From Saccharomonospora marina XMU15 (GTDB lineage Bacteria > Actinomycetota > Actinomycetes > Mycobacteriales > Pseudonocardiaceae), in the NCBI RefSeq assembly GCF_000244955.1, contig NZ_CM001439.1, forward strand, positions 3,080,385-3,144,384: a stretch of 64,000 nt of DNA, in the 5' to 3' direction. Both the position numbers and the translations under genes were made by a program. Below the pieces are notes generated by a model. That model was not told where the DNA came from, made no database searches, and saw nothing but the letters and a program-made list of their open reading frames with translations. Below are positions 43,367 through 52,325 of this stretch, in pieces (position 1 is the first letter of the stretch; each line of letters begins with the position of its first letter).

Positions 43367-45400
43367 CTACTCGCTGCCCGGCGGGCGGCCACCGCCGCCA
43401 CCGTCACCAGTGCCGCCACTGCCACTGCCGTCGCCGTCGCCGTCGCCGGGTGCGTACACGCGGCCGCGCAACCTGCGCACCCTGCCTTCCGCCACGGCCA
43501 CCCGCAGCGCCGAGGAGAACATTCCAGGTCCCCAATACCTGGCACCCACCATGTCGGCGAGCGCCTCCCTGCGGATCGGACCACGGGCCTGCAACGCGCG
43601 GTCGATCATGTCGATTTCGTGCTCCAGCGCCTCGTTTGCCGCCGCTCGCGCAGGGTCGACACCAAGCCCCCACGACCCGACCACGGAGGGCGGGCCAGGC
43701 CGCCACCGGCGCAGCCCCGAACGTTCCCGTTCCTCCAGCGCCTGCTGCCGCTGGGTGATCTGCCTGCGCCTGCGGTCGGCCTCGGCCGCTTCGGCCCGTT
43801 CCTCCGCTCGTTGCGCTTCGGCTCGTTCCTCCTCGGGCCGTTCCTCCGCTCGTTGCTCCTCGGGCGGTTCCTCTGCGCGTTCCTCCTCCGGGCGCCGCTC
43901 ACGCTCGGCCTTCCCCCGCTGCTCCGCCTCGGCGCCCTCGCCCTCCTCGCTCTCGGCTTCCTCCGCCGTGAGCGGCTTCGCGATGTCCTCGAGCGAGCTG
44001 CGCTCGGCGCGGACGCCGAACACCAGCTCCGCCAACCCACCGACAGCCATCACCGAGGCGCTCACCGCGAACCCGATGGCGACCAGCCCCCGCTGCCCGG
44101 TGTCGATCAACTGACCGAACAGCAGCGGGCCGATGATCCCGCCCACACCGGTGCCCACCGCGTAGAAGAACGCGATCGCGAGCGCGCGCGTCTCCATCGG
44201 GAAGATCTCGCTGACAGTCAGATACGCCGCGCTGGCACCGGCCGAGGCCAGGAAGAAGGTGGCCACGACGAAGCCGAGGAACGTCCACTGCCCACCGAAG
44301 CCGGTCAGGAACACCCACAGCAGCGGCAACGTCAGCAAGGCCGAGCCGAGATAGGACGTCGCGATCATCGGCTTGCGGCCCACGGTGTCGAACAACCTGC
44401 CCAACGTCACCGGACCGAGGAAGTTCCCGATCGCGTACGCGATCACGAACACCGGTACGAACCCGGACGCGACACCGTAGAAGCCGCTGAACAGCGTCCC
44501 CAGGTTGAACGTGATTCCGTTGTAGATGAAGGCCTGCCCGATGAACAGCGCGAGTCCCAGCATGGCCCGCTTGGGGTAGACCTTGAACGCGGTCCGCGCG
44601 ATCGTGCGGAACGGGATGGTCCTGCGCTGCCGGACGGTGATCGTGGATCGGGTCTCCTCCAGCTGCTGCCCCGTGCTCTGCCGTACCTCTTCCTCGATGC
44701 CGTCGACGATCCGCTCGGCCTCGTCCTGCCTGCCGTGGATGAACAGCCAGCGCGGGCTTTCCGGGACGTGGCGGCGAACCAGGAGAATGACGAAACCCAG
44801 CAACGCGCCCATGCCGAACGCCAGCCGCCACCCGAGATCGAGCGGGAAGATGGCGGTGTTGAGGAACAGGATGGCCAGCGCCGCCCCCATCGCGGCACCC
44901 AGCCAGTAGGTGCCGTTGATGACGAGATCGACCCGGCCCCTCACCCGGGCGGGCATCAACTCGTCGATCGCGGAGTTGATGGCGGCGTACTCGCCGCCGA
45001 TGCCCGCGCCCGTGAAGAACCTGGCGATGAAGAAGTACCACGGTGCGAACGCGAACGCGGTGGCCACCGTGGCGGCAACGTACACGCCCAGCGTGATGAT
45101 GAACAGCTTCTTGCGACCGAACCGGTCGGTGAGCTGACCGAACAGCAATGCGCCCAGGCACGCGCCCGCCACGTAGAACGCCGCCGCGATCCCGATCTGG
45201 CCCGGCGTGATCTGAATCCCACTGCCGGGTTCGGTCAGCCGAGCCGCCACCGACCCGACGATGGTGACTTCCAGTCCATCCAGGATCCAGACGGTGCCCA
45301 GACCGATGAAGACGCGCCAATGGAACCGGGACCAGGGCAGCCGGTCCATCCTGGCGGGAATCCTGGTCTCGATCTTTCCAAGTTCCACGGCGGCACTCAT
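43367..45400 (-). CDS. MFS sugar-porter-like transporter with charged coil and winged-helix-like tail
   Basis: A 677-aa protein. Residues 20-455 are a 12-helix MFS transporter of the sugar/metabolite:H+ type, with GQLTDRFGRKKL, GGEYAAINSAIDELMPARVRGR and PESPRWLFIHGRQDEAER. A long Glu/Arg-rich charged coil follows (about 475-560). A conserved-looking helical domain comes after it (about 575-650, ALEHEIDMIDRALQARGPIRREALADMV, then GMFSSALRVAVAEGRVRR), resembling a winged helix, and the protein ends in a Gly/Asp-rich tail. ATG 45400 is the most likely start. The substrate is unknown. Confidence 0.82.
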   Translation of the reverse strand: MSAAVELGKIETRIPARMDRLPWSRFHWRVFIGLGTVWILDGLEVTIVGSVAARLTEPGSGIQITPGQIGIAAAFYVAGACLGALLFGQLTDRFGRKKLFIITLGVYVAATVATAFAFAPWYFFIARFFTGAGIGGEYAAINSAIDELMPARVRGRVDLVINGTYWLGAAMGAALAILFLNTAIFPLDLGWRLAFGMGALLGFVILLVRRHVPESPRWLFIHGRQDEAERIVDGIEEEVRQSTGQQLEETRSTITVRQRRTIPFRTIARTAFKVYPKRAMLGLALFIGQAFIYNGITFNLGTLFSGFYGVASGFVPVFVIAYAIGNFLGPVTLGRLFDTVGRKPMIATSYLGSALLTLPLLWVFLTGFGGQWTFLGFVVATFFLASAGASAAYLTVSEIFPMETRALAIAFFYAVGTGVGGIIGPLLFGQLIDTGQRGLVAIGFAVSASVMAVGGLAELVFGVRAERSSLEDIAKPLTAEEAESEEGEGAEAEQRGKAERERRPEEERAEEPPEEQRAEERPEEERAEAQRAEERAEAAEADRRRRQITQRQQALEERERSGLRRWRPGPPSVVGSWGLGVDPARAAANEALEHEIDMIDRALQARGPIRREALADMVGARYWGPGMFSSALRVAVAEGRVRRLRGRVYAPGDGDGDGSGSGGTGDGGGGGRPPGSE

Positions 45401-45448
45401 GATGGGTGCACTACCCGTGGCGGTAACCTCGGAAACCAACGGCCTGCC

Positions 45449-46732
45449 TCACCGCGTCGGCTGCGGCTTACCGACCAGGTCCCGGGGATGGGTGCGCGTG
45501 CCGTCCCTGACAACGCCGGGGATCAGGCCGCGGGCCCTGGCCAGGCCCGCCACCGCGAGCAGCAGGTACAGCGACGAGAATGCCCACCGCACCACCGTCA
45601 TCGCCGCGGTGTCGCCCGCGAGCACCACGCTGGCGGCCAAGTCGCCGAGGAACAGCGTGATGATGGCCGTGGCCTGCCGCACGCTGAGCCGCAGGTCGAT
45701 GAGCAGGCTCAGCGCGAACATCGACTGCGCCGCGGTCAGCAGCACCTCCTGCCGCTGAACCGGGTCCATCGGCAAGCCGGACAGCCCGCCCGCGGCGAGC
45801 GCGAACGCGGCCGGAACCATGCTGACCAGCAGCGTCCATTGATTGATCTTGGATGAGAGCAGGGTGCCCAGCCCCTTGTCCGGCAGCAGCCGGAACGCGA
45901 ACAGGCAGGCGGGCACCAACTCGGCCGACTCGGTGGCCAGTGGCGCGATCCACTGCACCATCAGGAACCTGTCGATACCCAGCAGCGTGCCGGTCCCGAT
46001 CAGCGACTCGCTCAGCGGGTGCGCCATCGACACGATCACCGCCGCCGCGGTCACCAGCAATGTCACGACCGCCACCCGCCGCGCCGCCACGGGCAGCCGC
46101 GCGATGAGCACCGGCGGCCCGATGAACTCCGGCTCCTCCTTCGGCGCCTTGGAAAGCCGCACGACGTAGAAGACGAACAGGCTCAGCAGTACGGCGGTGT
46201 CCACCAGGGTGAGCGTCGAACGCAGTGGTGCCTGCAGCATGTACAGCGACGCGGCGCCGAGGACCACCAGGTCGATCGCCGCCAGCCTGCGTAACCCGGC
46301 CGTGTACGCGATGGCGGACCTGTCGCTGTGAGCCCGCCTGTACCCCAGCGCGCCGACGAACACCACCAACGACCACCCGATGCCGATCAGCAGCCGGTTG
46401 GCCCCTGTCATGTTGGCCAACGCCAGCGAGGCCCTGTCCGGATCGTTGCCCGCCTGGTAGGCGAACTGCAGGTCGATGGCGTACTCCGGCAGGATCGCCA
46501 CCACGGCGAGCGCCGACAGCGCGATGCCGGTCGGCACCTCCAGCTCGGCCAACTCGGTGCCCCATACCAGCAGCAGCGCCGCCCCGATGAAGGCGGCGCC
46601 GTAGCAGGCCAGGCCCAGTACGGGGCTGGCGGGACCGAGCGCGACGCGCAGCAACACGGCGGGAACGCACAGCGCGACGGCGATGACGAGTGCGAGCACG
46701 CGACCGCCGTGGCCGCTTCGGGGGGTGTCCAT
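45449..46732 (-). CDS. CaCA-superfamily cation/proton (sodium-calcium type) exchanger
   Basis: A 427-aa membrane protein with about 11-12 helices and two alpha-repeat-like motifs: GTELAELEVPTGIALSALAV with ANMTGANRLLIGIGWSLV, and QWIAPLATESAELVPACLFAF with LLSSKINQWTLLVSMVPAA. Inverted alpha repeats containing E-L/N residues are typical of Na+/Ca2+ or cation/H+ exchangers. The protein is longer than the usual yrbG-type. ATG 46732 is 49 bp upstream of the MFS gene on the same strand; direct functional linkage is not evident. Confidence 0.82.
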   Translation of the reverse strand: MDTPRSGHGGRVLALVIAVALCVPAVLLRVALGPASPVLGLACYGAAFIGAALLLVWGTELAELEVPTGIALSALAVVAILPEYAIDLQFAYQAGNDPDRASLALANMTGANRLLIGIGWSLVVFVGALGYRRAHSDRSAIAYTAGLRRLAAIDLVVLGAASLYMLQAPLRSTLTLVDTAVLLSLFVFYVVRLSKAPKEEPEFIGPPVLIARLPVAARRVAVVTLLVTAAAVIVSMAHPLSESLIGTGTLLGIDRFLMVQWIAPLATESAELVPACLFAFRLLPDKGLGTLLSSKINQWTLLVSMVPAAFALAAGGLSGLPMDPVQRQEVLLTAAQSMFALSLLIDLRLSVRQATAIITLFLGDLAASVVLAGDTAAMTVVRWAFSSLYLLLAVAGLARARGLIPGVVRDGTRTHPRDLVGKPQPTR

Positions 46733-46807
46733 CGCCCTCCCGGGTAACCGCTGCGGCCGAAGCTACACCCGACGGGCCGACCAACGGCTGTCTTCTCACC
46801 TGCCGCC

Positions 46808-48355
46808 CTACGTGGTCTCGAACGCCGACATCATCGCCATGTCCTCGTGTTCGAGGTTGTGGCAGTGCAGCAGGTAAGTCCCCCGGTAGCGCTCGAACCG
46901 CACCGCGACATCGACGTACTCGGCAGGCCGTAGGTCAACGGTGTCCTTCCAGCCCGCGTCGAACGGCCCCGGCGGTCGGCCGTTGCGGCGCAGCACCTGG
47001 AACGGTGACAGGTGGATGTGCACCGGGTGGTGCAGGTCGGAGTACAGCCGCCAGATCTCGGTCTGTCCGAGTCGGGGCGTGGCGTCCATCCGTGCGGGGT
47101 CGAACGGCCTGCCGTTGATCGTCCAGCCGCGATCGCCGCCGACGATGCCCCTGCTGAACACCCATTCCCGCCTCGGTGCCGCCGCGCCGGGCCGGAGCGG
47201 CTCGATCTCGGCGAGCCTGCGCGGGAGCACGCTGTCGTCGGCGGCTTTGCGGGCCACCACGAACCGCATGACTTCCGAGGTCGGCCCTGCGCCGAGTTCG
47301 TTGGTCAGCACCACCTCGGTGCCCACGGGGTAGCGGGCGAAGTCGACCACCACCTCGAACCGTTCCGCCGGTGCGATGTCCAGCCGGTCGTGCGGCAGCG
47401 GCGCCGCCAGCAGTCCGGCGTCCGAGGCTATCTGCACGAACCCGCCGCCACCGCGCGGGGCCGGCCGCAGGGCCAGCCGGTACCGTCGCGCGTTGGATGC
47501 GTTCAGCAGCCGCAACCGGTAGCGCGCCGCGTCCACCTCCAGCGTCGGCCATGGCGCGCCGTTCACCAGCACGACATCGCCGAGCACTCCCTCCATGTGG
47601 TCGTGGTGCACCCCGGGCGTGTCACGCAGGTTCGGGTCGATCGACGGGTACAGCAGTGAGCCGTCCTCGGCGAACGCCCGGTCGCAGATCAGCAGTGGAA
47701 TGTCGCGTTCGGAGTGCGGCAGGTCGAGCCGGTCGCCGACGTCGTCGTGGACGAGGTGGAACCCGGCGAGCCCGCGCCACACCTGCGGTGCGGTGAAGTC
47801 CATCCGATGGTCGTGGTACCACAGTGTCGCGGCAGGCTGATCGAGCGGGTACTCGTAGGCGCGGGTGCCGTGGCTGCTGTCGCCCGCCGTCGCGTAGCCG
47901 TGCCCGCCGCGACTGGTGTGGTCGCCGACCGGGTGGACGAGGTCCACCGGGTAGCCGTCGTGCTCGGCCGGGGTGTGCCCGCCGTGCAGGTGCACGACGG
48001 TAGGCACCGGCAGTTCGTTTCGGTGGGTCACGATCGTGGTGCGCCCCGACCGCGAGACGATGGTGGGGCCGGGGAAGCTCCCGTCGTAGCCGAAGATCGG
48101 TGTCCGGTAGCCGGGCACGATCTCCACCTCGCGCACCTGTTGCGTGATCTCGTAGTGGTCCACCCCCGCCGCCGACCGCACCGGTCGCTTCACCGGTGGA
48201 ACGGGCAACGGGACCGCGAACCGTTGTGGAAGCGCGATCCTGCTACGCAGCAACTCCGCCGTTTGGCCCGTCGCCCCGGCGCAGCCCCCGACACCCACCG
48301 CCAGCGCTCCGGCACCGCCGAGCAACCCGAGAAAGCCTCGTCGTGACAGGCTCAT
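46808..48355 (-). CDS. Tat-exported multicopper oxidase
   Basis: A 515-aa three-cupredoxin-domain oxidase. The twin-arginine signal SRRGFLGLLGGAGALAVGVGG is followed by a lipobox-like Cys. Copper ligands are complete: VVHLHGGHT, LWYHDHRM, HPVHIHLSPF and LLHCHNLEHEDMAMM, so type 1 and the type 2/3 cluster are intact. Likely a laccase/CueO-type or bilirubin oxidase-like enzyme acting outside the membrane. ATG 48355 has GGAGCAAC upstream and overlaps the upstream membrane-protein gene by 4 nt. Confidence 0.92.
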   Translation of the reverse strand: MSLSRRGFLGLLGGAGALAVGVGGCAGATGQTAELLRSRIALPQRFAVPLPVPPVKRPVRSAAGVDHYEITQQVREVEIVPGYRTPIFGYDGSFPGPTIVSRSGRTTIVTHRNELPVPTVVHLHGGHTPAEHDGYPVDLVHPVGDHTSRGGHGYATAGDSSHGTRAYEYPLDQPAATLWYHDHRMDFTAPQVWRGLAGFHLVHDDVGDRLDLPHSERDIPLLICDRAFAEDGSLLYPSIDPNLRDTPGVHHDHMEGVLGDVVLVNGAPWPTLEVDAARYRLRLLNASNARRYRLALRPAPRGGGGFVQIASDAGLLAAPLPHDRLDIAPAERFEVVVDFARYPVGTEVVLTNELGAGPTSEVMRFVVARKAADDSVLPRRLAEIEPLRPGAAAPRREWVFSRGIVGGDRGWTINGRPFDPARMDATPRLGQTEIWRLYSDLHHPVHIHLSPFQVLRRNGRPPGPFDAGWKDTVDLRPAEYVDVAVRFERYRGTYLLHCHNLEHEDMAMMSAFETT

Positions 48356-48777
48356 CGGTTGCTCCAGGACGATCGTGGGTCCCGCGCCGCGGGGCGGTAG
48401 ACCCATGCGCAGGCCAGCAACGAGATGATGACGACCAGCACGCCCAGCGGGATGTGCACGGCCAGCGCCCTGCTGTAACCCATGCCGATCTGTAGGCCCG
48501 TCACGAGAAACTGCGCCGCGGTGAACAGCACCGGCAGCACCGAACCGCGACCGGCGAGCCAGTACAGCAGGGCGGCGGCTGCCTGCAGCAGCAACAGGGA
48601 TTGCACGATTGTCGCGTTGGTGCCGTGATAGCCGAGGAAGTCGAACTCGCCGGTCAGGTACACGCCCGCGAGTACGGGTTGGGCCAGCACACCCACGGTG
48701 CCGAGGGTGACCGTGCCCCTGAGCAACCACAGCGTCTGGCGTGGGCCGGTCCGCGCCGGTTCGATGGTCGTTGTCAC
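48352..48777 (-). CDS. Four-helix membrane protein paired with multicopper oxidase
   Basis: A 141-aa hydrophobic protein with about four transmembrane helices and one conserved-looking His in each of helices 2 and 4 (FLGYHGTNATIVQSLLLL; ALAVHIPLGVLVVI), compatible with heme or copper binding. GTG 48777 is the start, and its stop overlaps the oxidase ATG. Such small proteins are often co-encoded with multicopper oxidases, so it may be an electron or copper partner. Function unknown. Confidence 0.75.
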   Translation of the reverse strand: MTTTIEPARTGPRQTLWLLRGTVTLGTVGVLAQPVLAGVYLTGEFDFLGYHGTNATIVQSLLLLQAAAALLYWLAGRGSVLPVLFTAAQFLVTGLQIGMGYSRALAVHIPLGVLVVIISLLACAWVYRPAARDPRSSWSNR

Positions 48778-48811
48778 GCGATCGACGCTATGTGTAGACA
48801 GCCTACCTATG

Positions 48812-48842
48812 GATCCGGGATCTCCCTGAGATATCCCGGATC
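48812..48842. promoter_or_regulatory. Inverted repeat between the oxidase and PadR genes
   Basis: GATCCGGGAT (48812-48821) and ATCCCGGATC (48833-48842) are perfect 10-bp arms with an 11-nt centre that also contains CTC/GAG. It is in the 118-bp divergent gap, 53 bp before the PadR GTG. Confidence 0.65.
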
Positions 48843-48895
48843 AGTGCGGCGGATTCGGGTGCGGGTCCGGGCCGGTGGACGTAGCCTTCCTACCT

Positions 48896-49219
48896 GTGAA
48901 CCCCGACGCCATCCGAGGCCATCTCGACGGCATGTTGCTGGCGGTACTCGAGGAGGGACCGCTGCACGGCTACGGGATCATCGAGGCCCTCTACCGGCGC
49001 AGCGGCGCGGCACTCGACCTGCCCACCGGCACGGTGTATCCAGCCCTGCGCAGGCTGGAGCGTGCAGGCTGGATCGACGGATCGTGGAGCACGGTCGGCG
49101 GGCGAAGGCGCCGAACCTACACGCTCAGTCGCGCGGGCAGGCGGGAACTCGCCGGTCGGCGATCGGAGTGGATCAGGTTCAGCGGCGTCGTCGGCAGCGT
49201 ACTGGGAGGTGTGACGTGA
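48896..49219 (+). CDS. PadR-family transcriptional regulator
   Basis: A 107-aa PadR winged helix: GMLLAVLEEGPLHGYGIIEAL, DLPTGTVYPALRRLERAGWIDG and RRRTYTLSRAGRRELAGR. PadR proteins repress adjacent membrane or detoxification genes and respond to phenolic or other ligands. GTG 48896 is preferred; GTG 48875 is the alternative. The stop overlaps the following gene (GTGA). It may control both that gene and the divergent oxidase pair. Confidence 0.88.
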   Translation: MNPDAIRGHLDGMLLAVLEEGPLHGYGIIEALYRRSGAALDLPTGTVYPALRRLERAGWIDGSWSTVGGRRRRTYTLSRAGRRELAGRRSEWIRFSGVVGSVLGGVT

Positions 49220-49917
49220 GCGGTTGCCCGGTCGGCGAGGCCGTCGAGACGCTGCGGGGCTCGCTGCGAGGACCTCGGCGGGCGCGTGAGGAACTGGTTC
49301 GCGAGGTGGCCGACGGCCTGCACGACGCCGTGGACGCCTACCTCGATGCGGGGCTCAACGACAGCGACGCCAGGCGCAGGGCACTTTCGGACTTCGGTGA
49401 CCCCCGCCTGGTCGCGCGGCAGTTGCAGGTCGAGTTGACCGCCGCGTACGGGCGGCGCACGGCCGTGCGGATGGCGCTGGCCTTCCCTGGGTTGATGCTG
49501 CTGTGGGACGCGGTGTGGCTGGTGGGCCCGGCGGCCACGGCCAGGTTGGTACCACAGGTGTCCTGGCTGGCCACCCTGGTCGACGTACTTTCCGTGGGTT
49601 CTGCGTTGGGTTGCGTCCTCGCCGCGATCGGTCTCGGCCGGGACGCGCGTCGCGGTGTGCCCGTCGATCGCGTGACCAGAACCGTCGGGGTACTGGGCCT
49701 GTGCACCCTGGTCGGCACGGGCACCGGCAGCCTGCTGCTCAACCTGCTGGGTAATGCCACGGCGGGCCAGGTGTACGGCACGCCGCTGGCCTGGGCGGTG
49801 CTGGTCACCACCTGCTGCGTGGCGTGCTGGTTGGTGGTGAGCGTGCGCCGCTGTCTCGCGTTGGGGCGGGTCAGCCACCACCCGGCGGCCGGTTCACTGG
49901 CCGGTTCCGTCGCATAG
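49216..49917 (+). CDS. Permease-prefix-domain membrane protein
   Basis: A 233-aa protein. A helical HAAS/permease-prefix-like domain (about 10-75: RREELVREVADGLHDAVDAY, ALSDFGDPRLVARQL) is followed by about four transmembrane helices. PadR plus such a protein is a common two-gene module in actinobacteria, in which the prefix domain is thought to sense the membrane or interact with PadR. The 3' end overlaps the convergent serine hydrolase gene by 47 bp. Confidence 0.78.
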   Translation: MSGCPVGEAVETLRGSLRGPRRAREELVREVADGLHDAVDAYLDAGLNDSDARRRALSDFGDPRLVARQLQVELTAAYGRRTAVRMALAFPGLMLLWDAVWLVGPAATARLVPQVSWLATLVDVLSVGSALGCVLAAIGLGRDARRGVPVDRVTRTVGVLGLCTLVGTGTGSLLLNLLGNATAGQVYGTPLAWAVLVTTCCVACWLVVSVRRCLALGRVSHHPAAGSLAGSVA

Positions 49918-51403
49918 CTCGAGCGGTCCGCGCGGCGCCGCGCAGTGCATCCGCCACCCGCCCGCCCGGGGAGGCTTGGCCGACCTTCCTGCGCAACGTG
50001 GTGGGGAACAGCTCGAACAACAGCGCCGTCCGCGCCGTGTCGGGGTCGGGCGCGAACACCACCCTCGCGGTGCCGATGCCGTAGTTCTCCAGATCGATGC
50101 GGAAGGCGTAGGGATCGTTCTCGTCGTCGGGATGCAGCGTGAACCCCCGGTAGGCAGCAGGAACGGGGCTGAGCAGCCGCACCGTCAGCTCGCCGCGGCG
50201 GACGAACACCTCGGCCCCGGCACCGAACATGGATCGCGCCCGCAGGTCGGTGACCGGCGCGGGGAAGGGATAGCGGCCGCACAGCTCGCCCCACAGCTCC
50301 GGCCGCTGCGCGAGGTCGGTGCGGACGCGTTCCTCACGCGCACCGATCAGGTCACCGAGCAGCCGCCCCACCTCGGCGGGTAGCCACAGCATCGCCTGCC
50401 GTGCCCCGTTGGTGAAGGCGAGCACGCCGGTGCGGTCCTGCGGTGCGAGAAAGATGTCGGAATTGAAGCCGGGCAGGATGCCCTCGTGCTCCACAGTCGC
50501 GTGGCCGTCGAGGTCGAAGCGGGAGAACGCCAGTCCCATGCCGGGAATCCGGGGGTCCGGCTGGTACTGCGGCTGGAACATCATCGCCAACGTCGCTGGA
50601 CTCAGTACCCGGCCGTGCTCGTTCGCGCCGCCGCCGAGCAGTGCGGCCACGTAACGGGCCATGTCCCTGGGGCTGGAGTAGATCGACGAGGCGGCCGTGG
50701 TGATCCACTGCCGGTCGGTGACCGGCTTCGGACCGTGCCTGCCGAGGGTGTACCCCGTCGCCAGGTGCGGCCGAATCCGGTCGGAGCGCAGCAGGTCGGT
50801 GCTGGTCATGCCGAGCGGTTGGAACACGTGCTCGTGAAAATAGCTGTCCAGCCGCTGCCCGCTGACGTCCTCGACGAGCTGGCCCAGCGTGGCGAAGTTG
50901 TGGTCGGTGTAGGTGAAGGCGCTGCCAGGCCGCGCCGCCAGCCGAAGCCCGCCCCGGTAGTAGTCGGCGAGCGTGGGAAGCGGGCGGCCGAGGGCGACGC
51001 TCTCACCGAAGACGTACTTCAGCGACCGCGACGCGTGCACCGTCTCCGGGACGCCGGAGGTGTGGGTGAGCAGATGCCGCACGGTGGCGGGTGGCCAACC
51101 GGACGAGGGCGGCACCAGCCGAAACGATCGCAGGTGGTCGTTGGCGGGCGCGTCAAGGTCGACCAGCCCCCGCTCGACAAGCTGCATCACCGCGACGGCG
51201 GTGAAGGTCTTGGTGATCGAGGCGATGCGGAAGACGGTGTCCTGGGTGACCGGCGCGCCGGAGGCGATGTCGGCGACGCCGTGCCCGTGGAAGAACTCGA
51301 GGTCACCGTCGCTCACGACGCCGAGCGCCAACCCCACGGCCGGCCTGCGGTTCAGTAGCTCACCGACGGCCGACGTCAGCTCCGCTTGGTTGGGCTGCGG
51401 CAT
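49871..51403 (-). CDS. Serine hydrolase, beta-lactamase/class C (EstB) family
   Basis: A 510-aa protein. The SxxK motif is SITK near residue 66, YTDHN supplies the YxN-like residues and HEGILPG the third motif, all typical of class C beta-lactamase-like esterases/peptidases. The C-terminal 130 residues form a separate beta-rich domain. No signal peptide is visible from ATG 51403, so it is probably cytosolic. It is fused in frame, without a stop, to the DUF222 relic upstream, so the true start is uncertain. Confidence 0.85.
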   Translation of the reverse strand: MPQPNQAELTSAVGELLNRRPAVGLALGVVSDGDLEFFHGHGVADIASGAPVTQDTVFRIASITKTFTAVAVMQLVERGLVDLDAPANDHLRSFRLVPPSSGWPPATVRHLLTHTSGVPETVHASRSLKYVFGESVALGRPLPTLADYYRGGLRLAARPGSAFTYTDHNFATLGQLVEDVSGQRLDSYFHEHVFQPLGMTSTDLLRSDRIRPHLATGYTLGRHGPKPVTDRQWITTAASSIYSSPRDMARYVAALLGGGANEHGRVLSPATLAMMFQPQYQPDPRIPGMGLAFSRFDLDGHATVEHEGILPGFNSDIFLAPQDRTGVLAFTNGARQAMLWLPAEVGRLLGDLIGAREERVRTDLAQRPELWGELCGRYPFPAPVTDLRARSMFGAGAEVFVRRGELTVRLLSPVPAAYRGFTLHPDDENDPYAFRIDLENYGIGTARVVFAPDPDTARTALLFELFPTTLRRKVGQASPGGRVADALRGAARTARAMRRNRPVNRPPGGG

Positions 51404-52296
51404 GAGATCGAGCCTGCCCGGCCGCGAGCGAGTGGTGAGGAGGCGGGCGGCCCACCCTCGGTGGGTCGAACGTCCCCTTCCCGGCCGCGGGCCTCCATCG
51501 GTCCTCGCAGGATGCCGTGGCCCACACCGCTCGGTGGCGGCGGGTCTCTCGCAAGTCGCGTCCGGCGCCGCGAGCCGAACGACCTCGGCCTGCGCGCCGC
51601 CGTAACGCCGCGCACGGCCGCGAGTGTCCGGCCCGGCCCCGCCCGTGCGCGGCACGGCCAACGGGGACAGCGAGTTCGTCAACAACGCGCCGCTGTCACC
51701 GCCCGGGTCGAACAGGCCACTCGCCACACCATCAGGACGCTGCCGCACCTGCGGCCTGCGCATCGGCTTCTCCAGCAGGTCGTCGCGAGGGAAGTCGCCG
51801 TCCGGGTCGAGCCGCGCGTTCTCACGCCCCAGCCTGGCCAGGGGACCGGGCCGGGTCGTCGTGGCCGCCTCGCACAGGATGCGCTCCGCGTCCGCCCCGT
51901 CCCGCGCCGCCGCCGAAGGCGGCAGCGCTTCCACCGCCGCCCGGGTCGCCTCGACGTGTTCCGGACCGATCCCACCCGCCGTGAGTTCGTCGGCCACCCT
52001 CGGCGGTAATGCGTCCACCGCCGCCCCGGACGGCGCGACACCGGAACCCCGCGCCCTGGCATGCGCCACCACCATCCGGCGCGCGTCGGCCGGGTTCAGC
52101 GTGAACATGTCGCAAACCAGCCCGCCGACACCCCGTTGCCCTGTTCACCGGCCAGTCCCCGGGCCTGGATCTCAGCGACCGCGCGTAACTGCTCCGCATC
52201 GGCACGACGCCGCGTCAACTCGCGCTCCCGCAGAAACGCAGGCAACTCCACGTCCGTCAGCCGGGTCAGGGCCCCACCATCCATCACGACTTCCAT
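51404..52296 (-). pseudogene. Disrupted DUF222 (13E12-repeat/HNH family) gene
   Basis: Two frames carry consecutive parts of a DUF222 protein. In one, residues from about 52296 to 52110 read MEVVMDGGALTRLTD, ELPAFLRERELTRRRADAEQL and AEIQARGLAGEQG. In the other, from about 52108, it continues MFTLNPADARRMVVAHA, LPPRVADELTAGGIGPEHVE, LDPDGDFPRDDLL and LLTNSLSPLAVPR. The first frame stops at 52096, so a one-base frameshift near 52110-52125 splits the gene. The C-terminal HNH nuclease domain is absent, and the second frame runs straight into the serine hydrolase. A perfect SOS box precedes it. Confidence 0.72.
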
Positions 52297-52309
52297 TATG
52301 CCATTCGAA

Positions 52310-52325
52310 TCGAACATCAGTTCGA
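52310..52325 (-). promoter_or_regulatory. LexA/SOS box
   Basis: TCGAAC-ATCA-GTTCGA matches the mycobacterial SOS box TCGAAC-N4-GTTCGA perfectly. It lies 13 bp from the likely DUF222 start and overlaps the stop region of the TerC-family gene. 13E12-family genes in M. tuberculosis are LexA-controlled in the same manner. Confidence 0.85.

Noticed and set aside
48601..49215. Longer permease-prefix protein starting at 48601
   Set aside because: The upstream part overlaps the membrane-protein and PadR genes in other frames; GTG 49216 with a 4-nt PadR overlap is the better start.
51404..52108. N-terminal extension of the serine hydrolase
   Set aside because: The residues match the DUF222 core rather than any hydrolase domain, and an ATG with the hydrolase start lies at 51403.
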